The translations under genes and the position numbers were made by a program. Below, piece by piece: positions 33,793 through 42,477 of a stretch of 64,000 bases of DNA. Source of the DNA: Scandinavium vulneris_A. GTDB lineage: Bacteria > Pseudomonadota > Gammaproteobacteria > Enterobacterales > Enterobacteriaceae. The stretch covers positions 1 through 64,000 of the forward strand of contig JBKGRZ010000007.1 of the NCBI GenBank assembly GCA_046518185.1, read 5' to 3'. The notes below the pieces were generated by a model. That model worked only from the letters and a program-made list of their open reading frames with translations. It was not told where the DNA came from and made no database searches. Positions within the stretch are counted from its first letter, which is position 1. Every line of letters begins with the position of its first letter.

Positions 33793-34989
33793 GTGGAAAG
33801 GTTTGATGCCATTGTTGTCGGCGCAGGCGCGGCGGGAATGTTTTGTGCAGCGCAGGCGGGACAGGCGGGGGCGCGAGTGCTGCTTCTGGATAACGGCAAA
33901 AAGCCGGGCCGCAAGATTTTAATGTCCGGCGGCGGACGCTGTAACTTCACCAATATGTACGTCGAACCCGCGGCGTACCTGAGTCAGAATCCGCATTTCT
34001 GTAAATCGGCGCTGGCGCGTTACACCCAGTGGGACTTCATCGATCTGGTCGGCAAGTACGGCATCGCCTGGCATGAGAAGACCCTCGGCCAGCTGTTCTG
34101 TGATGATTCCGCCGAGCAAATCGTGGCGATGCTGGTGGCCGAATGCGAAAAGGGCAACGTGACCACGCGCCTGCGCACCGAGATCATCAGCGTTGAACGC
34201 ACCGAAGAAGCAGACTACGTATTACAGCTGAACGGCGACACGGTGGCCGCGAAGAAGCTGGTGATTGCCAGCGGCGGGCTGTCGATGCCGGGCCTCGGGG
34301 CCTCACCGTTCGGTTATAAAATTGCCGAGCAGTTTGGTCTGAAGGTGTTGCCGACGCGTGCCGGGCTGGTGCCGTTCACGCTGCATAAACCGCTCCTGGA
34401 ACAGCTCCAGGTGCTCTCCGGGGTCTCCGTTCCGTCGGTCATTACTGCCGATGACGGCACCGTGTTCCGTGAAAGTTTGCTGTTTACCCACCGCGGCCTG
34501 TCCGGCCCGGCGGTACTGCAAATTTCCAGTTACTGGCAGTCCGGCGAGTTCGTCAGCATCAATCTGCTGCCGGAGAGTGATCTCGACGCCTTCCTCGATG
34601 AGCAGCGTAACGCCCATCCTAACCAAAGCCTGAAAAACACCCTGGCGATGCAGTTGCCAAAACGGCTGGTGGAATGTTTGCAGCAGTTAGGGCAAATCCC
34701 GGACGTGCAGCTCAAGCAGTTAAACAGTAAAGATCAGCAACAGCTGGTGGAGACGCTCACTAACTGGCGCGTCCAGCCGAACGGCACCGAAGGCTATCGC
34801 ACGGCAGAAGTGACGCTGGGCGGGGTGGATACCCACGAGCTCTCTTCCCGGACTATGGAAGCGCGCAACGTGCCGGGCCTCTATTTCATCGGCGAGGTGA
34901 TGGACGTCACCGGTTGGTTAGGTGGCTACAACTTCCAGTGGGCGTGGGCCTCGGCGTGGGCCTGTGCGCAGGCGCTGGTGGAGGCGTAA
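33793..34989 (+). CDS. yhiN: BaiN/RdsA-family NAD(P)/FAD-dependent oxidoreductase
   Basis: 398 residues from a GTG (VERFDAIVVGAGAAGMF). FAD-binding GAGAAG (residues 10-15), the HI0933-family signature KKPGRKILMSGGGRCNFTN, and a C-terminal GEVMDVTGWLGGYNFQWAWASAWA that closes the flavin site. Physiological substrate unknown. Divergent from pitA, as in E. coli. Confidence 0.93.
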   Translation: MERFDAIVVGAGAAGMFCAAQAGQAGARVLLLDNGKKPGRKILMSGGGRCNFTNMYVEPAAYLSQNPHFCKSALARYTQWDFIDLVGKYGIAWHEKTLGQLFCDDSAEQIVAMLVAECEKGNVTTRLRTEIISVERTEEADYVLQLNGDTVAAKKLVIASGGLSMPGLGASPFGYKIAEQFGLKVLPTRAGLVPFTLHKPLLEQLQVLSGVSVPSVITADDGTVFRESLLFTHRGLSGPAVLQISSYWQSGEFVSINLLPESDLDAFLDEQRNAHPNQSLKNTLAMQLPKRLVECLQQLGQIPDVQLKQLNSKDQQQLVETLTNWRVQPNGTEGYRTAEVTLGGVDTHELSSRTMEARNVPGLYFIGEVMDVTGWLGGYNFQWAWASAWACAQALVEA

Positions 34990-35109
34990 GGTTTTCAGTC
35001 AGGTGATTTCAGCAGGGGATTATAAGAAGGCACAAAATAATTCCCTGTTTTTATCACGGGAATGTAATATGTCTAACCCCTTCACAGTTCGTATGCACAC
35101 GGAGAGAGC

Positions 35110-35292
35110 ATGAACTTTTATCTTATTCTTATTACTGCTTTGTTGGTGAAGTTTTTGCTCACTTACGCCCTGTATAAAAAGAATCGAGATACTTTTAAGC
35201 GATTGAGCTTAAAGGCAAAAGGCGCAGTGGTCAGCGTTGGATGGATGATAAGCTACGGCTTGTCTCAGCTGATTGGCGTGCTGGTTGTTTAA
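35110..35292 (+). CDS. small two-helix membrane protein, unknown function
   Basis: 60 residues with a strong GGAGAG site before the ATG. Two hydrophobic helices (FYLILITALLVKFLLTYALY, and VSVGWMISYGLSQLIGVLVV) flank a basic cytoplasmic loop (KKNRDTFKRLSLKAKG). Own terminator follows. Not recognised by name. Its neighbour on the opposite strand is a magnesium transporter, but no functional link can be shown. Confidence 0.65.
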   Translation: MNFYLILITALLVKFLLTYALYKKNRDTFKRLSLKAKGAVVSVGWMISYGLSQLIGVLVV

Positions 35293-35312
35293 GTCACGTC
35301 GCCCTTTATAAG

Positions 35313-35344
35313 AAAGAGCCAGCCCAAGCGCTGGCTCTTTTACT
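35313..35344. terminator. bidirectional terminator
   Basis: AAAGAGCCAGC / GCTGGCTCTTT with loop CCAAGC and a T run, between the convergent small membrane protein gene and mgtE-like gene. Confidence 0.88.
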
Positions 35345-35356
35345 TTATCTTCCCGC

Positions 35357-36367
35357 TCAGTTAAGCCCCAAGAACGTCTGTGCAATCTTGAAGTAAATAA
35401 TCAGCCCGGTGCCGTCAATCAGGGTGGCGATAAACGGCGCGGAAACCACCGCCGGATCGATACCTACGCGCTTAAGCACCATCGGGATAACCGACGACAC
35501 CACCGCACTCCACAGGGTGATACACACCAGCGTCAGGCTGACGATAATCGTGATTTCTGGCCCGATACCCATCATCCAGGCGCGGAAACAGCCCGCCGCA
35601 CCGAGCGTGATAGCAATCAGCAGTGAGGTGGTTACCTCTTTGCGGATAACCCGCCCCATATCGCGCAACCGTACCTCGCCGAGCGCCATGGCGCGCACCA
35701 GGGTAGAGGTTATCTGCGTACCGCTGTTACCGCCGGTGCCGATCAGCAGCGGGATAAAGAAGGCCAGGGCAATGGCCGATTCGAGCGCCTCTTCAAAATG
35801 CTGAATAACGCTGCTGGTGTAGGCCTCTGCGACGAACAGCAGCAGCAGCCAGACAGAACGTTTCTTCCACAGCGCCAGCGGGCTGGTGTCCAGATACGGC
35901 TGCTCCAGCGGCAGCGTCGCCCCCTGACGCTGAACGTCTTCGGTGACGTCATCGGCCAGCAGATGGTCAATCTCTTTTTCCATCAGGCCGCCGACCAGCA
36001 CGCCGTTTTCCAGCACCGGCACCACGCTTAACTGTCTGTCAGCCAGCCTGGCCGCAACCTGCTGGCGTTCATCGTCCGGCTTTACATGAAAGACGCAGCT
36101 GTCCATCAGGCTACAAATGGGCTGGCCCTCATCGCTTTCCTGCAATAATTTTCGAACTGATAAAATTCCCCGCAGCTTATTTCCGGCGACCACAAAAACA
36201 TGACCAGGAATATCGTCATTTTGCAGCTGCTTGAGAAAGGATTCACGGGCTTCATGCACGCAGTAATGATCGGCCAGTGCGATAACATTCTGCGACATAT
36301 AGTGATTGATGGTGTCACCGTCAAAAACGGCGGTAGGTGTGTTAGCCGCAAACTGGATTTGAGACAT
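35357..36367 (-). CDS. MgtE-family magnesium transporter without the N domain
   Basis: 336 residues. Two CBS domains (about 20-140), a connecting helix, then five membrane helices with the family signatures GTGGNSGTQ and DPAVVSAPFIATLIDGTGLIIYF (the Asp lines the ion pore). Classical MgtE has about 450 residues with an extra N-terminal helical domain, absent here; shorter versions are common in Proteobacteria. An M-box-like magnesium riboswitch precedes the gene, strongly supporting magnesium as substrate. Confidence 0.9.
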   Translation of the reverse strand: MSQIQFAANTPTAVFDGDTINHYMSQNVIALADHYCVHEARESFLKQLQNDDIPGHVFVVAGNKLRGILSVRKLLQESDEGQPICSLMDSCVFHVKPDDERQQVAARLADRQLSVVPVLENGVLVGGLMEKEIDHLLADDVTEDVQRQGATLPLEQPYLDTSPLALWKKRSVWLLLLFVAEAYTSSVIQHFEEALESAIALAFFIPLLIGTGGNSGTQITSTLVRAMALGEVRLRDMGRVIRKEVTTSLLIAITLGAAGCFRAWMMGIGPEITIIVSLTLVCITLWSAVVSSVIPMVLKRVGIDPAVVSAPFIATLIDGTGLIIYFKIAQTFLGLN

Positions 36368-36439
36368 GTTGATTTCCCTATAAAAAATACCTCATAGGGG
36401 CGAACAAACAAGACAGGAATAGCAAACTGAGCAGATCCC

Positions 36440-36612
36440 TACGTCCTGGATTTAGCACTGTACAACGTATCCGCCCGGCATAAATGTCCGGCAGAAGTTA
36501 TCTTGGCAACACCTTGATTCGATGGATGCCTGTATTTCCCTGTGTGGTCTCTCTCGATACCATCAGGGCGATAACTTATATTTGTACAGGAGCCTCGCCA
36601 TAACGAGATCGT
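36440..36612 (-). promoter_or_regulatory. M-box (ykoK-type) magnesium riboswitch
   Basis: In the leader of the mgtE-like gene the minus strand reads CGTTATGGCGAGGCTCCTGTAC near 36607, then TATCGCCC, a TTGCCAAGATAACTTC segment, and TGCTAAATCCAGGACG near 36445. These match, in order, the conserved M-box features (CGTTA..GGTGAGGCTCCT, GCCAA, and the 3' GCTAAA..). M-boxes switch off magnesium transporter genes at high magnesium. Boundaries are approximate and no fold was computed. Confidence 0.75.
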
Positions 36613-36689
36613 TAAAATGTGCGGCCATTATATTCAGGCCGCGCATTTATTCGAGAAGGAAATGAAACTGGTTGAGATTGTATTTAGAA

Positions 36690-37214
36690 TTATCTCACTG
36701 CGGCGTCCGTTAACACCCGCCGCGCGGCAATCATATGGTTTGTCCAGTAGGGGTTGCTGAGCTGAGAAATGGTGACCCCTTTGCGGCGTGAGGCATGGAT
36801 AAACCGGTTCTCGCCAATGTAAATCCCCACATGCTTTTGCGCCCGCCCGGTTTTGAAGAACAATAGATCGCCAATGTGCAGCGTTTTTTGTTTCGCTCTC
36901 TTACCGCGGCTGAGCTGCCCGCCGGTAGTGCGGGGCAAGTTGACGGCAAACGCATCATGATACAGGCGACGGGTCAGGGCAGAGCAATCAATCGCCTTAT
37001 GCGAGTTCGCGCCCAGGCGGTAGCGGGTGCCTTTCCAGTGCTGATATTCACGCATCAGACGCTTGCGGCGCTTGAGGTTTGCGGCGGTTTTAGCGGGCTT
37101 AACGACAGCATGTTTGCTGGAATGATGGGGCACAGAAGTGCTCGCCAGGGCGGTACACTGAAAGCCAAATAAACAGCACAACCATAATACAATACGCAAA
37201 GACATCATCAGCAC
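36690..37214 (-). CDS. NlpC/P60-family endopeptidase, secreted
   Basis: 174 residues. Signal peptide to about residue 24 (CTALAS; the Cys is not in a lipobox), a basic linker, then the NlpC/P60 domain with catalytic Cys in AIDCSALTRRLY, His in KHVGIYIGENRF and third polar residue in FIHASRRKG. Relatives (MepS, MepH, NlpC) cut D,D or L,D crosslinks or stem peptides of peptidoglycan. No SH3 or LysM partner domain. Substrate specificity not determinable. Confidence 0.88.
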   Translation of the reverse strand: MLMMSLRIVLWLCCLFGFQCTALASTSVPHHSSKHAVVKPAKTAANLKRRKRLMREYQHWKGTRYRLGANSHKAIDCSALTRRLYHDAFAVNLPRTTGGQLSRGKRAKQKTLHIGDLLFFKTGRAQKHVGIYIGENRFIHASRRKGVTISQLSNPYWTNHMIAARRVLTDAAVR

Positions 37215-37345
37215 TTATCAGCAAATAGCGAGTTATCGAATAAGAAAAACCGCAGAAATGCTACGTTCTTTAACCTGAATGAGCAATGCAAAATCGTTGG
37301 AAATGTGAGGTGGCAAAGGGGACTGTACGTCAGCCAGTTAAAGCG

Positions 37346-37903
37346 TTAGTGCGTCAGCAGACCGTGAAGCTGTGAGCCGTTACTGCGAGAAATGGCGGTT
37401 TTGATGCGCAGCATCGCCAGTGTGTTTTTCGATTTCATCCGCAGCTTGTGCTGAATGTTCACCCGGTGGCCGCTGGCGGTTTTTTGCGAGATATCCAGTT
37501 CGCGGGCAATTTTCACATTTTGCAGATGGAAGACGTCAAGGATATCGAGTTCACGCTGGGTGAGGACATTCTGACGCGGCTTAGGAAAATAACGGACAAT
37601 TTTCTGGATGTAGTGCGGGCTGCATTCCAACGAGGAGAACACCACATCGCCAATCTTGAAGCAGTGATCTTTAATAATGTCCTGCATCAGAATCATATAT
37701 TTAACGTTGAGACGCTTCACTGATTTAATGAAGTAATCACGCAGAAAAAGATTCTCAATACCCACCACCAGATAGTTCTCTGGATTATAAGACTGAAGGT
37801 ACATGTCGATATCATGTTTGCAGGTAATCTGATGGGAATCAAAAAGTTGTGATTCGATACCTGTACACAGGTAGAAGTTATCGCTAACGAAGCTTATGTT
37901 CAT
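37346..37903 (-). CDS. LuxR-type transcriptional regulator
   Basis: 185 residues: a degenerate receiver-like N-terminal part (MNISFVSDNFYLCTGIESQLF) and a LuxR helix-turn-helix (VLTQRELDILDVFHLQNVKIARELDISQKTASGHRVNIQHKL). The architecture is the same as in the regulators at 13444, 19509 and 21101, a type common among enterobacterial fimbrial and capsule regulators. It lies between an NlpC/P60 gene and the arn operon, both probably separate units. Confidence 0.82.
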   Translation of the reverse strand: MNISFVSDNFYLCTGIESQLFDSHQITCKHDIDMYLQSYNPENYLVVGIENLFLRDYFIKSVKRLNVKYMILMQDIIKDHCFKIGDVVFSSLECSPHYIQKIVRYFPKPRQNVLTQRELDILDVFHLQNVKIARELDISQKTASGHRVNIQHKLRMKSKNTLAMLRIKTAISRSNGSQLHGLLTH

Positions 37904-38373
37904 AATAGAAGAGTATTCCTGAGCGGTAATTGAAAGAAACTAAAACAAGAGGTGGTATTTAATTTTAAATTTTTCAGTCGCTTGCTTATCGTCCTAAACA
38001 GTACGGTTATTGTCCCGGGGGGTAAACCTCAAGAATGTTAGATATCTTTTTTTACACAATGGGCAGAATAGCTAGCTGATTGTTTTTAATGGGATTGCGT
38101 CACCTTATCCGTAAAACATGCCGTTACATCTGCGAGGTTCGTAGCCCGATCGGATGGGATTGTGAAGGCACGAGCCGTCGCGAACTGGAAGCTTTATTTC
38201 CCCGGCTCTCCTCATTCTTAATATTATCCTAATCTACCTCCGCTAATTTCAACTGCGTTGAGCTGGCGTTTATCTCCGCGCGCTTTTCGACCCTTCTTAT
38301 TATTAATTCGTTTAACTCCGCTGGCGCAGGATGATTTTTGGTTAAACCCCAACGTTCAGGGTAAGGATAATCA
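37904..38373. other. arn operon control region
   Basis: 470 bases between the divergent LuxR-type gene and arnB. It holds the PmrA-box-like site below, and otherwise no gene. Confidence 0.5.
38217..38233 (+). promoter_or_regulatory. PmrA (BasR) box upstream of arnB
   Basis: CTTAAT, 5 bases, CCTAAT: two half-sites in the PmrA consensus YTTAAK-N5-YTTAAK, the first perfect, the second with one change. Located 141 bases before the arnB start. PmrA activates arn in response to iron, aluminium, low pH or PhoPQ input in relatives. No pmrD gene is present downstream. Confidence 0.7.
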
Positions 38374-39513
38374 ATGAGTGACTTTTTACCTTTCTCACGC
38401 CCGTCCATGGGGGATGAGGAATTCGCTGCGCTGAAAGCGGTCTTGCAGTCCGGCTGGATAACTACCGGGCCAAAGAACGCGCAGCTTGAAGAGGCGTTTT
38501 GCGCCCTGACCGGAAACCGCCACGCCATTGCCGTCAGCTCCGCTACTGGCGGGATGCATGTCACCCTGATGGCGCTGGATATCGGCCCCGGCGATGAAGT
38601 GATCACCCCGTCGCAGACCTGGGTGTCGACGCTTAATATGATTGAGCTGCTCGGCGCCACCCCGGTGATGATTGATGTCGATAACGACACGTTAATGATC
38701 ACCCCGGAAGCGGTTGCCGCCGCCATCACGCCGCGCACCAAAGCCATTATTCCCGTTCACTACGCCGGGGCGCCGTGCGACATCGATGCCATTCGCGCCC
38801 TCGCCGACCCGCACGGTATTCCGGTGATTGAAGACGCGGCCCACGCGGCAGGAACGTACTACAAAGGCCGTCACGTCGGCGACAAAGGCACCGCGATTTT
38901 CTCCTTCCACGCAATCAAAAACATGACCTGCGCCGAAGGGGGATTGATCGTCACCGATAACGATCGGCTGGCGTTGCGGATTCGCAGCCTGAAATTCCAC
39001 GGTCTCGGCGTCGATGCCTATGACCGCCAGACCCATGGCCGAGCGCCTCAGGCGGAAGTGATTTCCCCGGGCTTTAAATACAACCTGGCGGATATCAACG
39101 CCGCGCTGGCGCTGGTTCAGCTCGGTAAACTGCCCCAGGCCAATCTTAAACGCGCTGAAATGGCTCAACGCTACTTAACCGAACTCGCCGACACCCCGTT
39201 TCAGCCGCTCGCCATTCCGGCGTGGCCGCACCAGCACGCCTGGCATCTGTTTATCATTCGGGTGGATGAATCCCGCTGTGGTATCAGCCGCGACGGGCTG
39301 ATGGAACAGTTGAAGGCGCAGGGTATCGGCACTGGCCTGCATTTCCGTGCCGCGCACACCCAAAAATATTACCGCGAACGCTATCCGAACCTCTCCCTGC
39401 CGAACACGGAGTGGAACAGCGCGCGCATTTGTTCTCTGCCTCTCTTCCCGGATATGACTCATGACGACACAACCCGCGTCATTTCTGCGCTCCATCAGCT
39501 CGCAGGACATTGA
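38374..39513 (+). CDS. arnB: UDP-L-Ara4O C-4'' transaminase
   Basis: 379 residues, a DegT/DnrJ/EryC1-type PLP enzyme that converts UDP-4-keto-arabinose to UDP-L-Ara4N with glutamate. Lys182 in FSFHAIKNMTCAEGG is the PLP lysine, and EDAAHAAGT supplies the cofactor Asp. Good ribosome site AAGGA. First gene of a seven-gene operon with overlapping or touching ends. arnC starts one base after its TGA. Confidence 0.97.
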   Translation: MSDFLPFSRPSMGDEEFAALKAVLQSGWITTGPKNAQLEEAFCALTGNRHAIAVSSATGGMHVTLMALDIGPGDEVITPSQTWVSTLNMIELLGATPVMIDVDNDTLMITPEAVAAAITPRTKAIIPVHYAGAPCDIDAIRALADPHGIPVIEDAAHAAGTYYKGRHVGDKGTAIFSFHAIKNMTCAEGGLIVTDNDRLALRIRSLKFHGLGVDAYDRQTHGRAPQAEVISPGFKYNLADINAALALVQLGKLPQANLKRAEMAQRYLTELADTPFQPLAIPAWPHQHAWHLFIIRVDESRCGISRDGLMEQLKAQGIGTGLHFRAAHTQKYYRERYPNLSLPNTEWNSARICSLPLFPDMTHDDTTRVISALHQLAGH

Positions 39514-39514
39514 T

Positions 39515-40498
39515 ATGTTTGAAGCGCCTAAAATACAAAAAGTCTCGGTGGTCATCCCGGTGTACAACGAGCAGGAAAGCCTGCCTGAACTTATCCGCCG
39601 CACCGACGCCGCCTGCGCCACCTTAAACCGTGATTACGAAATCCTGCTGGTTGATGACGGCAGCAGCGACGATTCTGCCCAGATGCTGAGCTTCGCCGCA
39701 CAAGCCCCGGGCAGCCATATCGTGGCGGTGCTGTTGAACCGTAACTACGGCCAGCACTCGGCAATCATGGCGGGCTTTAGCCACGTCACCGGCGACCTGA
39801 TTATTACCCTCGATGCCGACCTGCAAAACCCGCCGGAAGAGATCCCGCGTCTGGTGGAAAAAGCCGACGAAGGTTACGACGTGGTGGGCACCGTGCGCCA
39901 GAATCGCCAGGACAGCATCTTCCGTAAATCCGCCTCGAAGATGATCAACCGCTTGATCCAGCGCACCACCGGTAAAGCGATGGGCGACTACGGCTGCATG
40001 CTGCGTGCCTATCGCCGCCACATTATCGACGCGATGCTCAACTGCCACGAGCGCAGCACCTTCATCCCTATCCTCGCCAACACCTTCGCGCGTCGCGCGG
40101 TGGAGATCCCGGTGCTGCACGCCGAGCGCGAGTTTGGTGATTCCAAATACAGCTTCATGCGCCTGATTAACCTGATGTACGACCTGGTGACCTGTCTGAC
40201 CACCACGCCGCTGCGTCTGTTGAGCGTGGTCGGCAGCGTGATTGCCCTGGCGGGCTTCGCGTTCGCCATTCTGCTGGTGATTTTACGGCTGGCGCTGGGC
40301 GCCGAATGGGCGGGCGATGGGTTATTCCTGCTGTTCGCCGTGCTGTTTATGTTTATCGGCGCGCAGTTCGTCGGTATGGGACTTCTCGGGGAGTATATCG
40401 GGCGCATCTATAACGATGTGCGAGCCCGTCCCCGCTACTTTATTCAACGTGTTGTTCGCCAGGAAAAACTGGCTGTAGAAGAGGAAAATCGTTCATGA
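39515..40498 (+). CDS. arnC: undecaprenyl-phosphate Ara4FN transferase
   Basis: 327 residues from ATG 39515; the 18 extra codons upstream overlap arnB and are rejected. GT2 fold with VVIPVYNEQESL, the DXD-type DADLQNPPEEIP, and two C-terminal membrane helices (VVGSVIALAGFAFAILLVIL and FLLFAVLFMFIGAQFVGMGLL). It joins Ara4-formyl-N to undecaprenyl phosphate on the cytosolic face of the inner membrane. Overlaps arnA by 4 bases. Confidence 0.97.
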   Translation: MFEAPKIQKVSVVIPVYNEQESLPELIRRTDAACATLNRDYEILLVDDGSSDDSAQMLSFAAQAPGSHIVAVLLNRNYGQHSAIMAGFSHVTGDLIITLDADLQNPPEEIPRLVEKADEGYDVVGTVRQNRQDSIFRKSASKMINRLIQRTTGKAMGDYGCMLRAYRRHIIDAMLNCHERSTFIPILANTFARRAVEIPVLHAEREFGDSKYSFMRLINLMYDLVTCLTTTPLRLLSVVGSVIALAGFAFAILLVILRLALGAEWAGDGLFLLFAVLFMFIGAQFVGMGLLGEYIGRIYNDVRARPRYFIQRVVRQEKLAVEEENRS

Positions 40499-42477
40499 AA
40501 GCTGTCGTATTCGCCTATCACGACATGGGTTGCACCGGTATTCAGGCCCTGCTTGACGCGGGATATGACATCGAGGCGATCTTTACTCATCCGGATAACG
40601 CCGGGGAGAATCACTTCTTTGGCTCCGTCGCCCGTCTGGCTGCCGAGCAGGGAATTACCGTGTATGCCCCGGAAGACGTGAACCATCCCCTGTGGGTGGA
40701 GCGTATTCGCGCGATGGCACCCGACGTCATTTTCTCCTTCTACTACCGCCATCTGCTGAGCGACGATATCGTCAGTCTCGCGCCTAAGGGGGCTTTCAAT
40801 CTGCACGGTTCTCTGCTGCCACGCTATCGTGGTCGCGCCCCGCTGAACTGGGTGCTGGTTAACGGGGAAAAAGAGACCGGCGTGACCCTGCATCGAATGG
40901 TCAAGCGCGCAGACGCGGGCAACATTATGGGCCAGTTGAAGGTGCAGATTGATGATGCCGACGTGGCGCTGACCCTGCACCGTAAAGTGTGCAGCGCCGC
41001 GCAAACGCTGCTGCGTGATGTGCTGCCGCAGATTGCCACCGGCGACATAATTGAAACGGTTCAGGACGAAAGCCAGGCGACCTACGTTGGCCGTCGCACG
41101 CCGGAAGACGGACGGCTGAACTGGGAACAGTCTGCCGCGTCGCTGCACAACCTGGTGCGCGCGGTGTCTGACCCGTGGCCGGGCGCGTTCGGTTTCGTCG
41201 GCACCCACAAATTCATCGTCTGGAAATCCCGCGTGCGTCATGACATGGCGGCGGCCAAACCGGGCACCGTGCTGTCGGTGAACCCGTTGGTGGTGGCCTG
41301 CGGTAGCGGGGCGCTGGAAGTGCTGACTGGTCAAACCGACAAAGGCGTTTACATGCAGGGCGCACAGCTGGCGCTGGCGCTGGGTCTGGTGCCGAGCGCG
41401 CTGCTGTCGAGCAAACCGTTTGTGGCGGTGAAACGCCGCACGCGGGTGCTGATCCTTGGGGTCAACGGTTTCATCGGTAACCACCTGACCGAGCGCCTGC
41501 TGGCGGACGATAACTACGAAATTTACGGCCTGGATATCGGCTCAGATGCCATCAGCCGTTTCCTCGATTGCCCGCGCTTCCACTTCGTTGAAGGTGATAT
41601 CAGCATTCACTCTGAGTGGATCGAATACCACATCAAGAAATGTGACGTGGTGCTGCCGCTGGTGGCGATCGCCACCCCAATCGAGTACACCCGTAATCCG
41701 CTGCGCGTGTTCGAACTCGATTTCGAAGAGAACCTGAAGATAATCCGCGACTGTGTGAAGTACAACAAGCGCATCATCTTCCCGTCCACGTCTGAAGTGT
41801 ACGGCATGTGTACCGACAACAACTTCGATGAAGACGCCTCGAATCTGGTTGTTGGGCCAATCAACAAACAGCGCTGGATTTACTCGGTGTCCAAACAGTT
41901 GCTGGACCGGGTGATCTGGGCCTACGGCGACAAAGAAAACCTCAAATTCACTCTGTTCCGTCCGTTCAACTGGATGGGCCCGCGTCTGGACAACCTCAAT
42001 GCCGCGCGGATCGGCAGTTCCCGCGCCATCACCCAACTGATCCTCAACCTGGTAGAAGGTTCGCCGATTAAGCTTATCGAAGGCGGGAAGCAGAAGCGCT
42101 GCTTCACCGATATCAGCGACGGGATCGAAGCGCTGTTCCGCATCATTGAGAACAAAGACGGGCGCTGCGACGGGCAGATCATTAATATCGGTAACCCGGA
42201 TAATGAAGCAAGTATCAAAGAGCTGGCTGAAATGCTGCTCGACTGCTTCGAACGTCATCCGCTGCGTAACCAGTTCCCGCCGTTTGCGGGCTTCCGCGAA
42301 GTGGAAAGCAGCGATTATTACGGCAAAGGGTATCAGGACGTTGAGCACCGTAAGCCGAGCATTCGTAACGCCAAACGTTGCCTCGACTGGCAGCCGACGG
42401 TGGAAATGCAGCAAACGGTTGAGCAGACGCTGGACTTCTTCCTGCGCACCGTTGAGTTAACGGAACCGAAAAAATGA
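40495..42477 (+). CDS. arnA: bifunctional UDP-GlcA decarboxylase / UDP-Ara4N formyltransferase
   Basis: 660 residues, two enzymes in one chain. Residues 1-300: formyltransferase (AFNLHGSLLPRYRGRAPLNW with catalytic Asn-His). Residues about 315-660: SDR-type oxidative decarboxylase of UDP-glucuronate with LILGVNGFIGNHLTERL and the YSVSKQLLDR catalytic Tyr/Lys. Length equals the E. coli enzyme. Overlaps arnD by 4 bases. Confidence 0.98.
   Translation: MKAVVFAYHDMGCTGIQALLDAGYDIEAIFTHPDNAGENHFFGSVARLAAEQGITVYAPEDVNHPLWVERIRAMAPDVIFSFYYRHLLSDDIVSLAPKGAFNLHGSLLPRYRGRAPLNWVLVNGEKETGVTLHRMVKRADAGNIMGQLKVQIDDADVALTLHRKVCSAAQTLLRDVLPQIATGDIIETVQDESQATYVGRRTPEDGRLNWEQSAASLHNLVRAVSDPWPGAFGFVGTHKFIVWKSRVRHDMAAAKPGTVLSVNPLVVACGSGALEVLTGQTDKGVYMQGAQLALALGLVPSALLSSKPFVAVKRRTRVLILGVNGFIGNHLTERLLADDNYEIYGLDIGSDAISRFLDCPRFHFVEGDISIHSEWIEYHIKKCDVVLPLVAIATPIEYTRNPLRVFELDFEENLKIIRDCVKYNKRIIFPSTSEVYGMCTDNNFDEDASNLVVGPINKQRWIYSVSKQLLDRVIWAYGDKENLKFTLFRPFNWMGPRLDNLNAARIGSSRAITQLILNLVEGSPIKLIEGGKQKRCFTDISDGIEALFRIIENKDGRCDGQIINIGNPDNEASIKELAEMLLDCFERHPLRNQFPPFAGFREVESSDYYGKGYQDVEHRKPSIRNAKRCLDWQPTVEMQQTVEQTLDFFLRTVELTEPKK

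Noticed and set aside
38229..38747. Minus-strand frame overlapping arnB start and promoter
   Set aside because: Shadow of arnB on the other strand; covers the PmrA box.
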